Below, one piece after another: positions 8,452-18,133 of a stretch of 43,433 nt of DNA (its first letter is position 1; every line of letters starts with the position of its first letter). The DNA is taken from the NCBI GenBank assembly GCA_905234505.1, contig CAJOIA010000027.1, positions 1 through 43,433 on the forward strand, written 5' to 3'. Under the pieces are notes generated by a model. The model searched no databases and was not told the origin of the DNA. It worked only from the letters and a program-made list of their open reading frames with translations. A program made the translations under genes and the position numbers. This DNA is from an uncultured Selenomonadaceae bacterium. GTDB taxonomy: Bacteria; Bacillota; Negativicutes; Selenomonadales; Selenomonadaceae.

Positions 8452-9477
8452 TTAATTTAGCTTTTTATTTATCTTGGTGTATAAATTTTTAGCATCAATA
8501 TCATTTGGATCTAATTCAATTGCGCGCTCCAAGTCGGCAAGAGCCTTTTTATACGATTTTTCTTGATAATAAGCCAGCGCCCGATTGTAATAAAAAATCG
8601 GTTGATTTGGATTAAATTTTATCGCCCAAGTGTATTCCTTAATCGCTTTGTCATACGCATTTGAGAAAATATAAATACCGCCTAAATTATTATGTATGCG
8701 CGCGTCATTAGGATTTAAATTCACAGCATTTACAAAGCAATTTTCCGCTTCTGAATAATTTTTGAGCGCCACATAAGTATTTCCGAGATTGTTATATGCT
8801 TCAGCTGAATTTGGATTTAATTTCAGCGCGCTGAGGTAACTTGCCTTAGCTTTTTGATATTCTTTGCGCAAATAAAAATCGTTGCCGCGCTCTAAAGCTT
8901 GTACTGCTTCAAAATATTTGCTGTTCTGCGCGACGGCTTGTTTAATTTCAGCCTTTTGTTTAACGTTAGAATTCGAATAATTTTGTTTCAGATTCTCCAT
9001 CTGACTTTGTAATTCGTCATACTGTTTTTGAAGCGCAAGATATTTTTCAGTTGCCTCTTCTAAGCTTTGCTTATCCTGCATAAGCGTCTTTAAAATTTCG
9101 TCGTTAATATCATTATCAACCAGCGCCTTCATATTCACTGTGATTTTTAACAAATTTTCTCCGGCAGATTCAGCATAAACTGCTTCATCTTGAATTTTTA
9201 AAAGGTGAGCCGTCACAGTTCTAACTTCATCAGATTCAAGCGCCAAATCCACCGTCTTTGAATAAGCTTGAATGTAAACGCCCGCCTTATCAATTGCTTG
9301 TCGCCTAGCATCTTCACGCGCTCGCGCAGTGCCACTTGCAAAAGTTTCGTCAACTCGCAAATCCATAATGTAATCGCCGGAAGCCTCAATCAAAATTTCC
9401 TCTGCAAAAGAAATATTTTGACTACCGAAAATCAGCGTAAAAATAATCAAACTCGCAAGATAAAAATTTTTTTTCAT
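8452..9477 (-). CDS. Secreted TPR protein with FlgT-like N-terminal domain
   Basis: A 341-residue exported protein. It has a signal peptide (KKNFYLASLIIFTLIFG...SFA-EE), then a compact domain of about 100 residues (EILIEASGDYIMDLRVDETF, AREDARRQAIDKAGVYIQAY). That domain resembles the FlgT-N/LPP20 fold by pattern. A coiled coil follows (roughly residues 130-180, LQKQYDELQSQMENLKQNY), then about four TPR repeats (AYNNLGNTYVALKNYSEAE, HNNLGGIYIFSNAYDKAIK). It lies 6 nt downstream of the companion gene at 9484-10251 and ends the secD operon. A paralogue with the same architecture is at 27207-28637. The role is unknown; the architecture suggests a periplasmic protein-protein scaffold. Confidence 0.8.
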   Translation of the reverse strand: MKKNFYLASLIIFTLIFGSQNISFAEEILIEASGDYIMDLRVDETFASGTARAREDARRQAIDKAGVYIQAYSKTVDLALESDEVRTVTAHLLKIQDEAVYAESAGENLLKITVNMKALVDNDINDEILKTLMQDKQSLEEATEKYLALQKQYDELQSQMENLKQNYSNSNVKQKAEIKQAVAQNSKYFEAVQALERGNDFYLRKEYQKAKASYLSALKLNPNSAEAYNNLGNTYVALKNYSEAENCFVNAVNLNPNDARIHNNLGGIYIFSNAYDKAIKEYTWAIKFNPNQPIFYYNRALAYYQEKSYKKALADLERAIELDPNDIDAKNLYTKINKKLN

Positions 9478-9483
9478 AACAAA

Positions 9484-10251
9484 TCACCTTACAAAAATAA
9501 CCATACAATTACTTAAAAAATTCGTTGCCTTATTCGCTGCTAAAATTTTATCGGCGTCTTCATCGCTCACAACAACATCGCATTCGCCAGAAATAAACAT
9601 AGCCTCGACAATCAGCGGATTTGCGCCCGCACGTCTCACGTCAGAATCCATATCGTCAGCATAGCCTACCATGCCGCGCCCGGTTATTACTTGTCTGTTT
9701 AAATATTTAGGAGCGTAAATTTCTTGGTCGCTGGCAGATTTAATTTTCGGCATAATCGCTGTAGAAATTTCCATGCCATTGCATTTCACAATCAAGCCAG
9801 TATATTTGTTGTCAATAGTTATAAATTTCGGTTGCGGAAAATCTTCCTGCTCAAGGTCTTTGGGAACAGCGACATTTGCTAAAGAATTTTCGCCGCCAAA
9901 AACATTCAAACGCACAACGCAGTGAAAATTGCCATCATTGTCTCTTGTAGAAGAAACAATCCTTGCGCCGCTGATAGCTTTTCTGACGCTTACTTTCACT
10001 TCATCATTAATGTCTTCCAAATTTTTCATGACAGTTTCTGAGTCAACGCGTAATTCACCGATTTCTTCAGCTAATTTCCTGTATGCCAGTAATTCAGCCA
10101 TCCTCTGCGCCTTGTTCGGCGATACACCTTCTTCGTAATAATAGACGCCTTCAACTTCAATGTAGCCTTTGTTACTAATCTGTGCGGCTGAAGCTACATT
10201 CAAAATGCAAAACACAATCGCCATTGTTAATACCGAAAAAATTTTTTGCAT
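9484..10251 (-). CDS. Secreted protein of unknown function, LPP20/FlgT-like
   Basis: A 255-residue protein with a clear signal peptide (MQKIFSVLTMAIVFCILNVASA). It continues GYIEVEGVYYYEEG and AQRMAELLAYRKLAEEIGEL, the Ala/Glu-rich helix pattern seen in LPP20 and FlgT N-terminal domains. A second beta-rich half (KFITIDNKYTGLIVKCNGME, YLNRQVITGRGMVGYAD) follows. There is no lipobox, so it is probably soluble in the periplasm. It sits 12 nt after rel and 6 nt before the TPR gene, so all three are likely on one message. I do not recognise a specific family; function is not assigned. Confidence 0.72.
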   Translation of the reverse strand: MQKIFSVLTMAIVFCILNVASAAQISNKGYIEVEGVYYYEEGVSPNKAQRMAELLAYRKLAEEIGELRVDSETVMKNLEDINDEVKVSVRKAISGARIVSSTRDNDGNFHCVVRLNVFGGENSLANVAVPKDLEQEDFPQPKFITIDNKYTGLIVKCNGMEISTAIMPKIKSASDQEIYAPKYLNRQVITGRGMVGYADDMDSDVRRAGANPLIVEAMFISGECDVVVSDEDADKILAANKATNFLSNCMVIFVR

Positions 10252-10262
10252 AATTAACCTCC

Positions 10263-12521
10263 TTAATCACCACTCGGCATAATCGGACGCGAAACGCTGA
10301 AAACATTTTTAACGCGTCGCAACTGATTCATAATCCTTGAAACTTGCTCAGAATTTTTTACTTCAAGTCCCAGTCGAACTGTCGAAGTTTTATTGCTTTT
10401 GTTAGGTGACGCGTGCACTGAATGAATATTCACTTGCATAGCCGCCGGAACTGCTAAAAGATCAGTTAAAACGCCGCTCTTATCCACGCAAATAATTTCA
10501 ATTTCGACAACGTAAATTTTATCAGCGCCAATTTCCCAACTAACCTCAATCATTCTGTCAAGCTCGCCGTGTAAAATATTTGGACAATCGACGCGGTGAA
10601 TTGTAACGCCTCGCCCGCGTGTCACATAACCGGAGATTTCGTCGCCTGGAATTGGGTTACAACATTTCGCCAGCCTAACAAAAAAACCACTTTCGCCTTC
10701 AACGAGAACGCCGGTTTCACTTTTCGGCTGATTACTTCGCGCAGGTTGTTTAATTTCTTTCAAAAGCGCTGAAACTTCCTCCGGAGCATTTGAGGCTAAA
10801 TCTTTATTGTGCATTTCAACCAGCTTGGTGATAATCCCATTGATATGAATTGTGCCGTAGCCAATTTGCGAAAGTAAATCTTCTTCGCTGGGAATGCTCA
10901 TTTGCGCGGCAATTTTTGAAATTCTATCGCCCTTCAATAAATCTTTCGGTAAATATCCAAGTTTTTTTAGCTCTTCATCAATCATTTGGCGAGCGTGTTG
11001 TATATTTTCTTCGCGATTTTCTTTCTTAAACCAAGAACGAATTTTAGTCCGCGTGTCACTCGACGCCACGATATTCAGCCAATCCTTGCTTGGACCATTA
11101 TTTGAGCGATTTGTAATAATTTCAACATAATCGCCCGTGTGCAATTTATATTCCAGCGGAACAATTTTACCGTTAACCTTGGCGCCGACGCAATGATGCC
11201 CAACTTGCGAATGAATCCGGTATGCAAAATCTATCGGATTTGAACCTTTCGGCAATGAAATTAATTCGCCAACCGGCGTGAATACAAAAACTTCATCGCT
11301 GAAAATATCAATCTTCAACGCCTCAAGATATTCTTTAGGGTCTTTAATTTCACGCTGAAGTTGAACCATTTGATGAAGCCAAGACATTTTTTGATCAGAC
11401 GCTGCAGAGGCTTTGACACTTTGCCCAGTTTCTTTGTACTTCCAATGAGCAGCTACGCCATATTCCGAAATTTGGTGCATTGCATAAGTACGAATCTGAA
11501 TTTCCAGCGGATAACCCAAAACCATAACCGTTGTATGAAGCGAGCGATATCCATTAGTTTTCGGCACGGCAATATAATCTTTAAATCTGCCAGGTATCGG
11601 TTTCCAGCGCGAATGAATTATCCCAAGTACATTATAACAATCTGGCACTGTATCAACTAAAATTCGCACAGCAAACAAATCATAAATCGCGCCGATTTCT
11701 TTTTTGTCGCGAATCATTTTTTTATAAATGCTGTAAAAATGCTTGGCGCGCCCGCTGATTGAAGCGTGAATATCAAGGTCATCAAATTCTTCTTCAATCT
11801 GCTTAACCGCCTCAGTGATATAAATTTGCCGCGCCTTGCGTTTAATCTTTACATTTTCCACCAGGTCATAGTAAATTTCCGGCTCAAGGTAGCGCAGGCT
11901 CAAATCTTCCAGTTCCCATTTGATATTTGAAATGCCAAGTCGATTCGCTATCGGCGCATATATTTCAAGAGTCTCTTTCGCTATGCGCTTTTGTTTGTCC
12001 GCGCGCATGTATTTTAATGTGCGCATATTGTGTAGCCTATCCGCCAATTTTATCATTATAACGCGTATGTCTTGCGCCATCGCTATTATCATTTTCCGAT
12101 AAGTTTCAAGCTGCTGTTCCTCTTTCAAGCGCGCGCGTTCAACGTCTTTTTTGCCGCGTTGCTTTGTTTCGCCTTGTATCGTTAGTAAACTTATTTTCGT
12201 TACTCCATCTATTAGTAGCGCCATTTCGTCGCCAAATATGTCGCGTATTTGTTCGAGCGTGAATAATGTATCTTCAACAACGTCGTGCATCAGAGCCGCC
12301 GCTATTGTTACGTCGTCTAAATGCAATTCAGTTAATATTTCAGCAACACTAAGCGGGTGAATTATGTACGGTTCGCCACTCGCTCGCACTTGGGCGCTAT
12401 GCCCTTCCGACGCTATTAAATATGCGCGCTCAATCATTGCGATGTTTGAATTGGGCGCATAACTTTTTACCAGTGAAATTAGCGATTCAATTGTGGGTAT
12501 TTTGCGGTCTTTGTCGTTCAT
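10263..12521 (-). CDS. rel: Bifunctional (p)ppGpp synthetase/hydrolase Rel
   Basis: Makes and degrades the alarmone (p)ppGpp. The 752-residue protein has the whole long-RSH layout. It starts with an HD hydrolase domain (HSAQVRASGEPYIIHPLSVA; ALMHDVVEDT; IKLADRLHNMRTLKYM). Then come the synthetase domain (GRAKHFYSIYKKM, YDLFAVRILV, TNGYRSLHTTVM), a TGS domain (VFVFTPVGELISLPKGSNPI), a zinc-finger-like CCNPIPGD segment and a C-terminal ACT domain. Both catalytic domains keep their motifs, so it should be bifunctional. The ATG overlaps the GT39 stop as ATGA. It is full length and one of the least octamer-dense genes here. Confidence 0.95.
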   Translation of the reverse strand: MNDKDRKIPTIESLISLVKSYAPNSNIAMIERAYLIASEGHSAQVRASGEPYIIHPLSVAEILTELHLDDVTIAAALMHDVVEDTLFTLEQIRDIFGDEMALLIDGVTKISLLTIQGETKQRGKKDVERARLKEEQQLETYRKMIIAMAQDIRVIMIKLADRLHNMRTLKYMRADKQKRIAKETLEIYAPIANRLGISNIKWELEDLSLRYLEPEIYYDLVENVKIKRKARQIYITEAVKQIEEEFDDLDIHASISGRAKHFYSIYKKMIRDKKEIGAIYDLFAVRILVDTVPDCYNVLGIIHSRWKPIPGRFKDYIAVPKTNGYRSLHTTVMVLGYPLEIQIRTYAMHQISEYGVAAHWKYKETGQSVKASAASDQKMSWLHQMVQLQREIKDPKEYLEALKIDIFSDEVFVFTPVGELISLPKGSNPIDFAYRIHSQVGHHCVGAKVNGKIVPLEYKLHTGDYVEIITNRSNNGPSKDWLNIVASSDTRTKIRSWFKKENREENIQHARQMIDEELKKLGYLPKDLLKGDRISKIAAQMSIPSEEDLLSQIGYGTIHINGIITKLVEMHNKDLASNAPEEVSALLKEIKQPARSNQPKSETGVLVEGESGFFVRLAKCCNPIPGDEISGYVTRGRGVTIHRVDCPNILHGELDRMIEVSWEIGADKIYVVEIEIICVDKSGVLTDLLAVPAAMQVNIHSVHASPNKSNKTSTVRLGLEVKNSEQVSRIMNQLRRVKNVFSVSRPIMPSGD

Positions 12522-13897
12522 GGTATCACTCCAATAACTATTTTGTAGTCGTTAAATTCGTGTAATATACGCCAAGGGCGGTGAGTTAATTGAATAAATT
12601 CGTCAAAGCGGTCGTTGTCAATGAGAGCGATAATTTTTTTGTGAGAAATTAATTCAGAAAAGCGAATGAAGGGCATAACATTAACGGCAGTCCAGGAATT
12701 ATTATTTGGGCGTAATTCGGCGAGGCGCGCGTCGGTTTCAAGGCGATAAACAGTTAAACCGGTATAAAAAGTAAGAGATCCAGGGTAAAATTTGCGGAAG
12801 CTGACGATTGAATAATCTGTGCGAATGAACTGAACAGCAGATTTAGCGGAATGGCGTTCGAGAATAGGAATGGCGGCGAAGTTGCCAATGAAAAGTAATA
12901 AAGCAGAAACAGCAGCAAGTTGGAAAATGACTCGCGGATTAATGAACTGAGTAAATAAAATAGATAATGGAATTACGTAAGGAAAAGTATAAGTGGGATA
13001 TTTGGTAGCAGCAAGTTGGAAAAAAACAAAGACAGTAAGAGCCCAAATGAAAAGGAAACGATTGAGAGCTGAGCGCGGCGTCTTGAATTGAAAAATAGCG
13101 AAAGAGTAAGGACAGAAACCAATGAAGAAAACAATGAAGTAATAATACCAAACATTAAAGATAGGGTGTTCGCTGACAGTGGCGCGCAGTAAATTATGAA
13201 CCCCAAAGAATTGATAAATGAAGTCGTCGCCGTGAATAATGTACATAGGCAGATACCAACTGGCGGCTATTAACAGGAAAATGGCGATGCCGCGGGCGCG
13301 GAAAAGAGCAACTAAATGGGAAAGGCGAGATTCGGCGCATAAAAAAATAAAAATAATGAGGGCGGGCAGGCAGAAACCGATGGGACCTTTGGTGAGCACA
13401 GCAAAAGCCGCCGCAGTCCAAGCGAGATCGTAAAGCGCGGTCTTTTTTTTTGTGTAACCGAAATAAAATGCGAATAACGCGGCGGAAATGAAAAAAACAA
13501 GGGTCATATCGGTGATAATGGCGTGAGCGACGTACCAAAATTCGACGGAACAGCACAAAATCACAGCAGCGCAAAACGCGCTTTTTTTATTTAAGAGTAA
13601 TTTCGCGCAGAAATAAGTAAGAGCGACGCAAGCGGTAGCCATTACAGCCGAGGGAAATCGCAAGGCAAATTCATTCACGCCGAATATTTTGCACGATATA
13701 AGCAGTTCCCAGTAAAAAAATATTGGTTTGTCGTACCAGTAGTTACCATAAATGCGAGGCGAAAACCAATCGCCCGCTTCAAGCATTTCTTTGACGGTCA
13801 GCGCATAGCAATTTTCAGTCGGATCTGTCACTGGTAGTAGCCAATTGCCTAAAAAGAATAACGCAAAACATAGTCCTATTAAAATTCTAATTTCCAT
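12518..13897 (-). CDS. GT39-family membrane glycosyltransferase (ArnT/PMT-like)
   Basis: A 459-residue polytopic membrane protein of the PMT/ArnT superfamily, which moves a sugar from a polyprenyl-phosphate donor on the outer face of the membrane. The first periplasmic loop has the family pattern (DPTENCYALTVKEMLEAGDW then YWYDKPIFFYW). The usual Asp-Glu pair is reduced to Thr-Glu (E28). About eleven hydrophobic helices follow, then a small C-terminal periplasmic domain. It overlaps recJ by 11 nt and rel by 4 nt. The acceptor (lipid A, protein or other glycan) cannot be told. Codon choice is richer in C-ending codons than its neighbours. Confidence 0.78.
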   Translation of the reverse strand: MEIRILIGLCFALFFLGNWLLPVTDPTENCYALTVKEMLEAGDWFSPRIYGNYWYDKPIFFYWELLISCKIFGVNEFALRFPSAVMATACVALTYFCAKLLLNKKSAFCAAVILCCSVEFWYVAHAIITDMTLVFFISAALFAFYFGYTKKKTALYDLAWTAAAFAVLTKGPIGFCLPALIIFIFLCAESRLSHLVALFRARGIAIFLLIAASWYLPMYIIHGDDFIYQFFGVHNLLRATVSEHPIFNVWYYYFIVFFIGFCPYSFAIFQFKTPRSALNRFLFIWALTVFVFFQLAATKYPTYTFPYVIPLSILFTQFINPRVIFQLAAVSALLLFIGNFAAIPILERHSAKSAVQFIRTDYSIVSFRKFYPGSLTFYTGLTVYRLETDARLAELRPNNNSWTAVNVMPFIRFSELISHKKIIALIDNDRFDEFIQLTHRPWRILHEFNDYKIVIGVIP

Positions 13898-15884
13898 TTA
13901 GTCTAAATGTCCTCGAATTATTTAAATTTCTTTTACCAGCGGCGGGCATATCGAAAAATTTATTTTCCTCAGTAAATCTAATCAAGCCAAGCTCGCGGAA
14001 AACTTCAATCACAGTCAAAATCGTATTTAAAGAAAGATTTTTGCCGTTCGATTCATTGAAAAGTGTAGTAATGGCGTAGCCGTCAAACAGTCTATTTTTA
14101 CGTCGATAAACTTTGAGAAATTTATAAACGTCCGTGAGCAATTCGCGCGTCAAAATAATTTTTTCATTGGTAGAAGGCGCAATATCACTAACAAAACATT
14201 TACGTTGAATATTGCCCTGCCATTCGTCCACGCCAATTTGATAAACAATATCCACCGGCGAATTTTCAATGATGCTAGCAAAACGCGCTGCGCCAAATGC
14301 CACCGCAAGAATATTTTCACCTTCGCCATTGTCAGACATAATAGCAAAACTCAAATGAGATTTGTCGTTGCCAATAATTTTAGCAGAGGAGCAAGAGACA
14401 TTGCGGCAAGCGAAGAGCGGCACAGGGTTATCAACGCCGCAAGGCTCAAGGGATTGAAATTCTTCAGCGGTAGTTAAATCGATATGAGCAGGAGAAATGA
14501 GAGCATCGACAATGCACGTTGGAGGGAAGTCGGCGTCGCTAAGGTGACTTTTAACATATTCATCAAAGCGGCGCTGAAATTCTGATAGATTGCGAGTGGC
14601 TAATGAAAAACCCGCCGCTTGTTTATGTCCACCGTAATTTTCAAAAAGCTCATTCATAGAATCCAGAGCCTCTTTCATGTGCAACGCCGGAATACTTCGA
14701 CATGAGCCGCGTGAAATAAATTCGCCTTCAGCAATTACAACTGTAGGCAATGTATATTTTTCAACCAATTTAGAGGCAGTCAAGCCGATAACGCCAGGAT
14801 TCCAGCGCCTGTCGCAAATCGTAATTGCCCACAAATCGCCGCCTTTTTCGTCGCGCAGAATTTGAACTTTTTCTTCAGCTTGCGTGAAAATCTGTCGCTC
14901 AATGCGTTTACGCTCGCTATTCATCATTTCAAGGCGCTCGGCAATTTCTTCAGCTTCAGTTTCGTCTTCGCTCATTAACAGTTTTGCACCAGTTGACGCA
15001 CTTTCAAGCCGACCGATAGAATTTAAACGCGGAGCAATTTGAAAGGCGACTTTCGACGCAGAAATTGTTTTGTTTTCCAAACCGGCAATTCGAACTAGAG
15101 CATTTAAACCAATACAGCGGCTGTTGCTCATTTTTTTTAAACCAATACGAACGATTTTTCGATTTTCGCCAGTGAGCGGCACTAAATCAGCAATAGTAGC
15201 CAATGCCGCCACTTCAATATCAGTTATGTATTCGTCGAAGCGGATATGTTTAATTTCCTGCGCGAGAGCCTGACAAAGTTTAAAAGCAACGCTCGCGCCG
15301 CACAAATTTTTTTCTGGATAATTACAATTAGGCTGATGAGGATCGATAATTGCAACAGCGTCAATAATTTCTTCCAGTGCGGGAAGGTGATGGTCGGTAA
15401 CAATGACTTCAAGCCTGTCGCTAACCTCAGCAATTTCTTTCGCATTGGAAATACCGCAGTCAACCGAAATTAAAAGAGTTACGCCTCTTGCGATAATTTT
15501 CTCAAGCGCTGGAATATTCAAGCCGTAACCTTCACTGCGCTCGGGAATGTAAGTAATAACTCGCCCGCCAAATTTCCTAAGCGCCCGCGTCAAAAGCGCC
15601 GTTCCGCTCATCCCGTCAACGTCATAATCGCCATAAACGCAAATTTTTTCGTCGCTCTCAATCGCCGCGATAATCCTGTCAACCGCATCTTCCATGCCGC
15701 TCATTTCAAAAGGATTATAAAATTCCTGCGCGACTTCCGGATTTAAAAATTTATTGGCTTCTTCAGCAGTGGTTATGCCGCGGTGAATTAAAATTTTAGC
15801 CGTTAATTCGTTAATACCAGCGGCGCGAGCCAATTCAGATACTTTTTGCGTATCGTCGTTTTTTACTTGCCATATTTTTTGCAT
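13887..15884 (-). CDS. recJ: Single-stranded-DNA-specific exonuclease RecJ
   Basis: A 5'-3' ssDNA exonuclease of recombination and mismatch repair. DHH-superfamily motifs are in order: VYGDYDVDGMSGTALL, ISVDCGISNAKEI, VTDHHLP and the DHHA1 signature ENYGGHKQAAGFSL, followed by an OB-fold. The length of 665 residues includes a C-terminal extension (about residues 560-665, TRELLTDVYKFLKVYRRK) common in Firmicute RecJ. It sits 12 nt after secF, as in many Firmicutes, and overlaps the GT39 gene. No lesion seen. Confidence 0.94.
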   Translation of the reverse strand: MQKIWQVKNDDTQKVSELARAAGINELTAKILIHRGITTAEEANKFLNPEVAQEFYNPFEMSGMEDAVDRIIAAIESDEKICVYGDYDVDGMSGTALLTRALRKFGGRVITYIPERSEGYGLNIPALEKIIARGVTLLISVDCGISNAKEIAEVSDRLEVIVTDHHLPALEEIIDAVAIIDPHQPNCNYPEKNLCGASVAFKLCQALAQEIKHIRFDEYITDIEVAALATIADLVPLTGENRKIVRIGLKKMSNSRCIGLNALVRIAGLENKTISASKVAFQIAPRLNSIGRLESASTGAKLLMSEDETEAEEIAERLEMMNSERKRIERQIFTQAEEKVQILRDEKGGDLWAITICDRRWNPGVIGLTASKLVEKYTLPTVVIAEGEFISRGSCRSIPALHMKEALDSMNELFENYGGHKQAAGFSLATRNLSEFQRRFDEYVKSHLSDADFPPTCIVDALISPAHIDLTTAEEFQSLEPCGVDNPVPLFACRNVSCSSAKIIGNDKSHLSFAIMSDNGEGENILAVAFGAARFASIIENSPVDIVYQIGVDEWQGNIQRKCFVSDIAPSTNEKIILTRELLTDVYKFLKVYRRKNRLFDGYAITTLFNESNGKNLSLNTILTVIEVFRELGLIRFTEENKFFDMPAAGKRNLNNSRTFRLNGN

Positions 15885-15896
15885 TGTGAATATCCT

Positions 15897-16751
15897 CTAC
15901 TTTTTGCTAAAATTTTTCAATGTTAACCATAATGGTCCCGCAATAAATATCGAAGAATAACAGCCTGAGACAAAACCGACGCAAAGTGCGAAAGCGAAAT
16001 CTTGAGTAGTATCGCCGCCGAAGAAAAGCAGAGCGAGCGTAGTGAAGAGGCAAGTAGAAACGGTATAGATAGATCTGGTAAGAGTTTGAGCGATAGAGCG
16101 GTTAACGATATCAGCGAGAGAAGAATGGCGATTGAAATGGAGTCGAAGGTTTTCGCGGATGCGATCGAAAATGACGATGGTATCATTAATGGAATAACCG
16201 ACGATAGTGAGCAAAGCGGCGATGAAAGAAGAGTCGATAATTCTTTGAGAGAAAGAAAAAGCGGCGAGGACGATTAAGATATCGTGGAATAGGGCGATGA
16301 TAGCGGCTAGAGCGAAAGATAATTCGAAGCGGAAAGCGATATAAGCGATAATGAGGAGCCAAGAGAAAAGGAGAGCGTAAGCGGCGTTAAAAATTAATTC
16401 AGTGCCGATAGTAGCGCCGACCTTTTCGAAACGCAGGACAGTGAAATTATCGACAGAGCGGAGAGCGTTGAAAACAGCGGTTTTGTCGTGTTCGTCCAAA
16501 TCGATAGTGCGGATTATGACGGCATTAGAATTAGAGAGTTGGATAGTAGCGTTATCGAGAGCGAGAGGCTGGAGAGCGTTGCGAATGGAAGCGATTTGAA
16601 CAGGTGAATCGAATTTCAGATCGAGGATAGAGCCGCCGGTGAAATCGATACCGAAATTGAGACCGCGGGAAGCGAAAGAAAATAAGCCGCAAGCGATAAT
16701 GATTAGAGAGATAGCGAACCAAAGTTTAGAGCGGGAAGCAATATCAAGCAT
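15897..16751 (-). CDS. secF: Protein translocase accessory subunit SecF
   Basis: SecF pairs with SecD to use the proton gradient in late steps of Sec export. It is 284 residues with six helices. FGIDFTGGSILDLKF near the N-terminus is the SecF signature, and TIVGYSINDTIVIFDRIREN is the conserved helix 4-5 segment. The ATG overlaps the secD 3' end by 8 nt. Codon use differs visibly from neighbours (many ATC, CTC, CGC, TCG), so the plus strand is unusually purine-rich here. Confidence 0.95.
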   Translation of the reverse strand: MLDIASRSKLWFAISLIIIACGLFSFASRGLNFGIDFTGGSILDLKFDSPVQIASIRNALQPLALDNATIQLSNSNAVIIRTIDLDEHDKTAVFNALRSVDNFTVLRFEKVGATIGTELIFNAAYALLFSWLLIIAYIAFRFELSFALAAIIALFHDILIVLAAFSFSQRIIDSSFIAALLTIVGYSINDTIVIFDRIRENLRLHFNRHSSLADIVNRSIAQTLTRSIYTVSTCLFTTLALLFFGGDTTQDFAFALCVGFVSGCYSSIFIAGPLWLTLKNFSKK

Positions 16752-17985
16752 TATGATTCACCGCCTTAAAAATAGTGAAGCCGTTAGCAGCGAAGAAAGC
16801 GGGGCTATCAGTCAAACGCGAATTGATTAAGAGTTTGAGCAGGTAATGAGTAAGAGTGAGAGCGGTGAACATAGAAAGAGCGACGCCGATACCAAGAGTG
16901 ATAGCGAAGCCGCGAATATTGCCGGAGCCGAACAAGAAAAGTACGAACGCGGCGATAATGGTAGTGGTGTTAGAGTCGAAGATCGTAGTGAAGGCGCGTT
17001 TGAAACCGGAGTCCATAGCAAGGCGAATTGACTTACCAAGTTGGAATTCCTCTTTGAAATGTTCGAAGATGAGCACGTTAGCGTCGACAGCCATACCGAT
17101 AGAAAGTATAATGCCGGAGATGCCGGGTAAAGTCAACGTAGCGTCTAAAGCCTTAAGAATAGCGAGCAGTAGCATAGTATAAGCCAAAAGCGAGATATTA
17201 GCGATGAAACCGCAAGCGCGGTAGAAAAGCAGCATAAAAACAAGAACAGCAGCGATACCGATAATGAAAGCGGTTTCAGATTTAAGTTTAGAATCGAGAC
17301 CGAGCGAAGGACCAACAGTGCGCGTTTCGATGATATTAACTTTAACAGGCAAAGCGCCACTTCTGAGCAAAATAGCCAAACGCTGAGCCTCCTCCAAATT
17401 GCGTTGACCGGAGATTTCGGCGCGACCCCCCAAGATAGGTTCGCGAACAACAGGATTAGTTAAAAGTTCGCCGTCGAGCAGAATAGCGATAGTGCGACCG
17501 ACGTTATTAAGAGTAGCGTCAGCGAATTTATCAGCGCCCTCGGGCGAAAATTCGAGATTAACGACGCATTGATTATTTTGCAGAGCGGGCTGAGCGTCTT
17601 TTAAATCGGAGCCGGTGAGCAAAGTATTACCGTCTTCGTCTTTGAATTCGAGCATAGCGGTTTTACCGATAGTAGCGATAGCCTTATCGGGATCCTTAAT
17701 GCCGGGTAATTCAATAATGACGCGACGGGAGCCTTCACGCTGAATGATGGGTTCAGTTAATCCGAGTTCATTAATTCTGCGATCCAATATAGAAACAACG
17801 CGGATCATAGCGTCATCGTCGACCTTAGCAATATCGGTATCTTCAGCCTCAAGTAAGACGTGCGTCCCACCCATTAAATCCAAACCTTGTCGAATTGAAT
17901 TTGCTAAGGGACGAATGAAAATTACAAATACAGCCACAATTGCAATCAGACAGATTAACAATTTAGCAAAAACATCTTTTCGCAA
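16744..17985 (-). CDS. secD: Protein translocase accessory subunit SecD
   Basis: A 413-residue partner of SecF. It shows the SecD landmarks GLDLMGGTHVLLEAED, RRINELGLTEPIIQREGSRR, the P1 head, GRAEISGQRNLEEAQRLAIL and the membrane segment GMAVDANVLIFEHFKEE. The start is TTG at 17985 with AAAGGAG about 9 bp upstream. It is first in a seven-gene operon running to 8452. yajC, usually next to secD, is about 11 kb away on the same strand (29256), separated by the sulfate island. Confidence 0.94.
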   Translation of the reverse strand: MRKDVFAKLLICLIAIVAVFVIFIRPLANSIRQGLDLMGGTHVLLEAEDTDIAKVDDDAMIRVVSILDRRINELGLTEPIIQREGSRRVIIELPGIKDPDKAIATIGKTAMLEFKDEDGNTLLTGSDLKDAQPALQNNQCVVNLEFSPEGADKFADATLNNVGRTIAILLDGELLTNPVVREPILGGRAEISGQRNLEEAQRLAILLRSGALPVKVNIIETRTVGPSLGLDSKLKSETAFIIGIAAVLVFMLLFYRACGFIANISLLAYTMLLLAILKALDATLTLPGISGIILSIGMAVDANVLIFEHFKEEFQLGKSIRLAMDSGFKRAFTTIFDSNTTTIIAAFVLFLFGSGNIRGFAITLGIGVALSMFTALTLTHYLLKLLINSRLTDSPAFFAANGFTIFKAVNHNA

Positions 17986-18017
17986 AAAAAATTTCTCCTT
18001 TCGATAATTTATGCTAA

Positions 18018-18046
18018 AATATACTATAATATTTTAATCAAGGCAA
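18018..18046 (-). promoter_or_regulatory. Candidate promoter of the secD operon
   Basis: On the minus strand TTGCCT (18041-18046) and TATATT (18018-18023) are 17 bp apart. This lies about 33 nt upstream of the secD TTG codon and downstream of the cys operon terminator. Confidence 0.5.
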
Positions 18047-18077
18047 GTAATTGAGGGTGCAATCGCATAAGCTAAAA

Positions 18078-18117
18078 ATAAAACAACCGCGCAAACCTAG
18101 CAAGTAGCGCGGAGTTA
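18078..18117 (-). terminator. Probable terminator of the cys operon
   Basis: An inverted repeat CCGCGC (18087-18092) / GCGCGG (18107-18112) is extended by GTT/AAC pairs. On the minus strand it is followed by the T-rich tail TTGTTTTATTTTT. It lies directly 3' of the cysN remnant. Confidence 0.55.
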
Positions 18118-18133
18118 TTTGAAGACAATAATT

